Shown here piece by piece: positions 60,170 to 64,000 of a stretch of 64,000 bases of DNA; position 1 is the stretch's first letter; each line of letters starts with the position of its first letter. Under the pieces are notes generated by a model. It ran no database searches and was not told the DNA's origin. It worked only from the letters and a program-made list of their open reading frames with translations. The stretch is from Sphaerisporangium flaviroseum. Its GTDB lineage: Bacteria; Actinomycetota; Actinomycetes; Streptosporangiales; Streptosporangiaceae. The stretch lies in the NCBI RefSeq assembly GCF_039537005.1, contig NZ_BAAAZR010000009.1, positions 124,001 to 188,000 on the forward strand, given 5' to 3'. The position numbers were made by a program, and so were the translations under genes.

Positions 60170-62929
60170 TCAGACGGGGGCGACGGTGTAGGTGGAGCCC
60201 GCCTGCGTCGCGAAGGTGATGACGTCACCGGAGACGGTGTGCCCGACGGTGCCGCCGCCGGCCCGGGTCACCACGACCGTGCGGCCCGGCCACGGGTTCC
60301 CCACGCGGACGGTCCGGCCCGCGTCGCTGGTGATGTCGAGGTAGCTCACCTGGCCGCCGCTGCGCGCGCTGGACACGACCAGGCCGTTCTTCGCCCGGAG
60401 CTTGACGAAGGACGCGTTCTTCGCCGCGGGCCAGACCGGGAACAGCCGCAGGACGCCGCCGTCGCTCTGCAGCAGCATGCTGTTGACCGCCTCGATCGCC
60501 CCCGCCTTCTCCAGCCCGTGGTTGGGGTCGGTGACCCGCAGGTTGGGCGCGGACCTGGCGGTGATCTGCCCCTTGAGCCGGTCGATCAGGCTCTGCGCGG
60601 GGTACCCGACCCGGGCGGCCTGGGTGAACACCTTCGGGAAGCTGTTGTCCTGCCCCCACGAGTTCATGGCGTCCAGCGTGGCGATCGCCCGCTGCCGGTC
60701 GGCCTGCGGCGAGTTGATGCCCAGTGACTCGCCGGGGTGGACGAACTCCAGGTTGACGGTGTTGTCGCCCGGCCGGATGGCACGGGTGTCACCGCCGGAG
60801 ATCGTGCCCGGATCGGCGAGCGCGTACACCGTCTGCCCGTTGTACGTCGTAGTGGGGATGGGGGGCAGCGCCTGGAGGATGCCCTGCCACGTCGCACGTT
60901 CACCGGCGTCCACGTTCAGCTCGACGCTGGCGTTGACGAGCGAGGTCAGCAGGTGCCGGAGCATCCCGACGTCGGCGCTGGAGTTGCGGCCCCAGGTCCC
61001 CTCGTGCGGCCCGGTCCACAGGCGGTGGCGGGTGCCGTCCCACTCCAGATAGTGACGGAAGAAGGTGGCGACCTCCTTCATGAACGGATACGCCTTGCCG
61101 GACAGGAACGCTCGGTCCTGGGTGTGGTCGTAGTAGGCGATGTACTGGGTGACCGTGAACAGGGAGTTGCCGACCTGCTGGTGGTAGTTGTCGTCCGCGG
61201 TCGCCCCGAAGGGCGCGATGCCGACCGGGAACAGCACCCCGCCGGGCAGGCCGCCGCTGGGGAAACGGCTGCCGATGTAGTCGGGCTTGACCCGGTTGAG
61301 ATCCTCGCGGGCGCGTCGCCGGGCCTCGGGCAGGTACGCCTGGACCAGGTCGTAGTAGGGCAGTGCGAGCTCGGGCCGGTTACTGGAGTAGACGCCGTAG
61401 AAGTTGGCCATCCAGTTGTAGTTGAGGTGCATGTCGCCGTTGAACTGCGGGAAGTCCGTCGTGGCCCAGACACCGTACAGGCCGGGAGCGGTCCTGCCCG
61501 CCCGGCTTGCGGAGCCGATCAGGTAGAGCGAGCCGTAGTAGAAGCGCTCCAGGGTGTCGTCGTCGAGGTCGACGTAGGACTTGAGCCAGTACTGCTTCCA
61601 CCACTCCACATGCGCGTTGTATAGCGAGTCCACCGAACCGGCGCTCTGGGCGTCGGCGAGCGACCGCGCGGCCGGAGCCGGGTCGGCCGGGTTCTGCCCG
61701 CCTCCGGCGACGCCGGTCACGATGCTGACGGTCTGGCCCGGTGGCAGGTCGAAGACGATCTTCCCCGCGGCCCCGCTCGCGGTGGGGGCGCCCGCCAGGC
61801 TGCCGCCGATCACGCGGGTGGCCAGCGACGCCCGGGAGACCCAGCGGGAGCCGGACGCGGTCTGGCGGGTCGCCCAGACGGTGGTGCCCGAGACGCCGGA
61901 GGTGCTGGTGAAGCCGGACCTGGGGTCGGGCGAGCCGGTGGAGGTCTGCGCCTGGAGCCGTACGGTGGCCGAGCCGAGCGACTGGATCCTGGTCACCACC
62001 AGGCCGTCGTTCGCGGCCACCCACGTCCGCATCGACACCGGTGTGCCGCCGATGGTCATCGAGGTGTCCACGTCGCCCTTGAGGATGTTCTGCTCCTCGG
62101 TGAACGGGCCGGACGGCTGGGCCGGCCCGCCGGAGCCGTACAGCTCGAACTGGCCGATGCGGGCACGCGGGTTGTTGAGCGAGTCGGCGGTGGTGCCCTG
62201 GGTGGGCTCGGTGATGTTCAGCCGGACGTATCGGGCGGTGACCGAGGCCAGGGTGCGATCGGTGACGTTCGCGGTGTTGTTCGTGACCGTGTCGGCGGTG
62301 GTCCAGGACGAGCCGTCAGGGCTGGAGGCCAGGGTGAAATTCCTGGTGTTGTTGGCCGTCTCCGCCGGGCGGGCGGCGGCGTCGTGGCGCAGGATGTACC
62401 GGGAGAACGTCCTGGCGGAGCCGAGGTCCAGGGTGATCGACTGCGGCCTGCCCACCTCGGAGACCCAGCCCTCGTAGCCGGGACCCCACTGGCCGCTCAC
62501 GGCCCGGCCGGGCGGGAAACCGCTGTGCGAGCTGCTCGCCGTCGCGGCGGCGCCGAGCGCGAGGTTGGACGATCCGGTCCCGGTGGTGGGGGTGATCGTC
62601 ACCGCGCCGAGCGCGACCAGGGACGGGCCGGGGTTGCCCGTCCAGAAGTCGCCCTTGGAGACGTAGAAGGTCTTGTACCCGGGGCCCCCGGCGGAGGTGA
62701 CGCCGATGTCACCGTTGCCGAGCAGCGCGGTGTCGGGCATCGTGCGGCTGACCGCGTTGGTGTAGGCCTCGGTGGTCCACCGGCCCTTGATCGCGCCGAC
62801 GAGCTGCTGGACCTGGGCCCACTGCTGGGCGGGGGAGGGCGCGGCCGTGGCCGGTGCCGCGGTCAGCAGGGACAGGAGGAGGGCGCAGGCGAGTGCGGCG
62901 GATAAGAGCGTGCCACGCTGTCGCTTCAT
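60170..62929 (-). CDS. Secreted GH95-like glycoside hydrolase with embedded F5/8-type C domain
   Basis: This 919-residue exported protein starts at ATG 62929 behind AAAGG. The signal peptide is MKRQRGTLLSAALACALLLS with cleavage near APATAA; the frame is open further upstream but without a plausible start signal. An N-terminal segment (TALLGNGDIGVTSAGG) is interrupted by a discoidin-like domain (about 140-285, LDLGSARTFSRYILRHD, ARYVRLNITEPT, IGQFELYG). A helical catalytic region follows (GLYGVWATTDFPQFNGDMHL, LNYNWMANFYGVY, YHQQVGNSLFTVTQYI, GPHEGTWGRN). This is similar to GH95 alpha-L-fucosidase/galactosidase-type enzymes. It is divergent from the LacI-family gene, which probably represses it. 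Confidence 0.78.
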   Translation of the reverse strand: MKRQRGTLLSAALACALLLSLLTAAPATAAPSPAQQWAQVQQLVGAIKGRWTTEAYTNAVSRTMPDTALLGNGDIGVTSAGGPGYKTFYVSKGDFWTGNPGPSLVALGAVTITPTTGTGSSNLALGAAATASSSHSGFPPGRAVSGQWGPGYEGWVSEVGRPQSITLDLGSARTFSRYILRHDAAARPAETANNTRNFTLASSPDGSSWTTADTVTNNTANVTDRTLASVTARYVRLNITEPTQGTTADSLNNPRARIGQFELYGSGGPAQPSGPFTEEQNILKGDVDTSMTIGGTPVSMRTWVAANDGLVVTRIQSLGSATVRLQAQTSTGSPDPRSGFTSTSGVSGTTVWATRQTASGSRWVSRASLATRVIGGSLAGAPTASGAAGKIVFDLPPGQTVSIVTGVAGGGQNPADPAPAARSLADAQSAGSVDSLYNAHVEWWKQYWLKSYVDLDDDTLERFYYGSLYLIGSASRAGRTAPGLYGVWATTDFPQFNGDMHLNYNWMANFYGVYSSNRPELALPYYDLVQAYLPEARRRAREDLNRVKPDYIGSRFPSGGLPGGVLFPVGIAPFGATADDNYHQQVGNSLFTVTQYIAYYDHTQDRAFLSGKAYPFMKEVATFFRHYLEWDGTRHRLWTGPHEGTWGRNSSADVGMLRHLLTSLVNASVELNVDAGERATWQGILQALPPIPTTTYNGQTVYALADPGTISGGDTRAIRPGDNTVNLEFVHPGESLGINSPQADRQRAIATLDAMNSWGQDNSFPKVFTQAARVGYPAQSLIDRLKGQITARSAPNLRVTDPNHGLEKAGAIEAVNSMLLQSDGGVLRLFPVWPAAKNASFVKLRAKNGLVVSSARSGGQVSYLDITSDAGRTVRVGNPWPGRTVVVTRAGGGTVGHTVSGDVITFATQAGSTYTVAPV

Positions 62930-63131
62930 GCTGGTGCCTTTCTGCTGGACTGTTCTTCGGTGGCGGTGGGTGTGGTCCGGGTGACGGATGTCCCCGGGGA
63001 TGCTCGAAGCCGGGCATGCGGGTCGCCCGGGCGCAGCGGCCTCGTCGGCGGCGACGTCCGCGGTCAGGTCCCGGTACAGCGCCTGCGCGAGCCGATCGCC
63101 GGCCGGCACGGCCGCGACCACGCCGGCTGAG

Positions 63132-63141
63132 ATAACGTTAT
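63132..63141. promoter_or_regulatory. Palindromic operator candidate for the LacI-family repressor
   Basis: ATAACGTTAT is a perfect 10-bp palindrome with the central CG typical of LacI-family operators. It lies in the 330-bp spacer between the minus-strand glycosidase (start 62929) and the repressor gene (start 63260), where it could control both. The rest of this spacer shows nothing else I can support. Confidence 0.5.
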
Positions 63142-63259
63142 TCCGAAACGTAGAGTGTCGCTCAGAGGTTCCAAAGAGAGTGAACGGCAACAAGTTGGTC
63201 ACGGCACCGGCAGCGTTCCCGGAGATGGCCGTGGAAGGCGCCCATAAGATGATGGCCTC

Positions 63260-64000
63260 ATGCGAGAAGCGGTGAACGGCAGGCGCCCCGGCAGGCGACC
63301 GACGATGGTCGACGTCGCCCGCGAGGCCGGGGTGGCGCTTCGCACGGTCTCACGCGTGGTCAACAACGACTCGACCGTCGGCGCCGAGCTGGCCGAACGC
63401 GTGCAAGCGGCCATCGCCGCCCTCGACTACCGTCCCGACGAGCGCGCCCGCCAGCTCCGCTCCGGCGTCACCGGCACCCTCGGCGCGGCCGTAAGGCAGC
63501 TCTCCCACGTCAACCCGGTGCTGCGCGCCGTCGAGCAGGCGGCCAGGGCGGCCGGCCTGATGGTGCTCGCCGCCTCCACCGAGGACGACGAGCAGCTCGA
63601 GCGCCGGGTGGTGGAGTCCATGTGCCGCAGGCGCTTCGACGGCATCATCCTGGAACCGATCGGCGCCGACCACGGCTACCTGCTGCCCGAGCTGGCGGCC
63701 GGGCTGTCCCTGGTCGCCGTCGACCGCCCGGTGGCCGGGCTCGACGTCGACTGCGTGATCTCCGACAACGCGGCCGGCATCCGCACCGCGTACGCGCACC
63801 TGCGGGCGCACGGTCACCGTCGCATCGCCTACGTCGGCGACGACGAGCGCATCTTCACCGCGCGGGAGCGCGCGGCGGCGTTCCGGGCGTGCGTCGCCGA
63901 GCACGGCGGCACGCTCGACGGCGCCGCCCACACCGGGCCGATCGAGCCGGGCCGGATCCGCGCGGCCCTGGCCGCCGCCCTCTCCGGTCCCGACCCCGCG
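63260..64000 (+). CDS. LacI-family transcriptional repressor (3' end outside window)
   Basis: This is an open frame from ATG 63260 to the window end: 247 residues, no stop. The N-terminal helix-turn-helix TMVDVAREAGVALRTVSRVVN is followed by the hinge region YRPDERARQLRSG. A periplasmic-binding-protein-like sensor domain then has TGTLGAAVRQL, RRFDGIILEPIG, VAVDRPVAG, SDNAAGIRTAYAHL and HRRIAYVGDD. Such proteins sense a sugar and release DNA. Position opposite the glycosidase gene makes that gene the likely target. About 80-100 residues are missing at the C-terminus. Confidence 0.92.
   Translation, partial: MREAVNGRRPGRRPTMVDVAREAGVALRTVSRVVNNDSTVGAELAERVQAAIAALDYRPDERARQLRSGVTGTLGAAVRQLSHVNPVLRAVEQAARAAGLMVLAASTEDDEQLERRVVESMCRRRFDGIILEPIGADHGYLLPELAAGLSLVAVDRPVAGLDVDCVISDNAAGIRTAYAHLRAHGHRRIAYVGDDERIFTARERAAAFRACVAEHGGTLDGAAHTGPIEPGRIRAALAAALSGPDPA

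Noticed and set aside
62930..63202. N-terminal extension of the GH95-like protein up to 63202
   Set aside because: It would place 91 hydrophilic residues before a normal signal peptide and run through the divergent promoter region. ATG 62929 has its own AAAGG site.
1..64000. tRNA, rRNA, CRISPR, insertion sequences or integrase/att sites
   Set aside because: None could be found by eye on either strand. The window appears to be protein-coding with short spacers.

Overview
The window is high-GC actinomycete DNA. This is shown by GC-rich third codon positions, long GTGA/ATGA-coupled operons, GTG and TTG starts, SARP/AfsR regulators and rare TTA codons. A filamentous member of the Streptosporangiales or Streptomycetales type fits; genus cannot be fixed by eye. 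One assembly gap (N run 3808-3886) lies inside an NRPS gene, and the genes at both window edges are cut off.

Region 1 (1-40704) is a nonribosomal peptide cluster on the + strand. The tail of one AfsR-type regulator opens it and a complete SARP-NB-ARC-TPR regulator closes it. In between come a C-A protein (predicted Asn), a thioester reductase interrupted by the gap, a second A-PCP-reductase, a tryptophan-2,3-dioxygenase-like haem protein, a fatty acyl-AMP ligase (FAAL) loading protein with one module, a three-module NRPS and a one-module NRPS. Next are a secreted penicillin-acylase-type Ntn hydrolase, a membrane protein, MbtH, an unknown 88-residue protein, an EntS-like exporter, an IucB/MbtK-type acyltransferase, an N-hydroxylating flavoprotein, a CerJ-like KAS III, FkbH and a free ACP. 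The inferred logic resembles pyoverdine: an acylated peptide is built, hydroxamate groups are installed, and the acyl chain is clipped off outside the membrane. Reductase release and a glyceryl-ACP unit are added features. Two of the adenylation domains are visibly dead and one condensation domain lacks its catalytic His.

Region 2 (40789-48796) starts with an overlooked 58-residue secreted peptide. It continues with a compact cassette: CDP-alcohol phosphatidyltransferase, a zinc-ligand-poor MDR dehydrogenase, a PTPS-fold protein without its catalytic residues, a GT4 glycosyltransferase, a methyltransferase, an MprF-flippase-like membrane protein, a creatininase-family amidohydrolase, a GTP cyclohydrolase II homologue and an inositol-monophosphatase-like enzyme. 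The cyclohydrolase has His in place of the switch Tyr, and a creatininase-type hydrolase lies beside it. This suggests that GTP is diverted through the formyl intermediate FAPy into an unidentified glycosylated, possibly membrane-linked product.

Region 3 (48870-54340) holds two divergent regulatory-type proteins: a TPR protein without an ATPase half, and a SARP-AAA-TPR regulator.

Region 4 (54487-64000) is a secreted carbohydrate-degradation locus: two (alpha/alpha)6-type glycosidases, a GH71/99-like Tat-exported enzyme, strong terminators, and a divergent LacI-family repressor with a palindrome in its shared promoter region. TTA codons in the large NRPS, the cluster SARP, the cyclohydrolase and one glycosidase point to bldA-linked developmental control.
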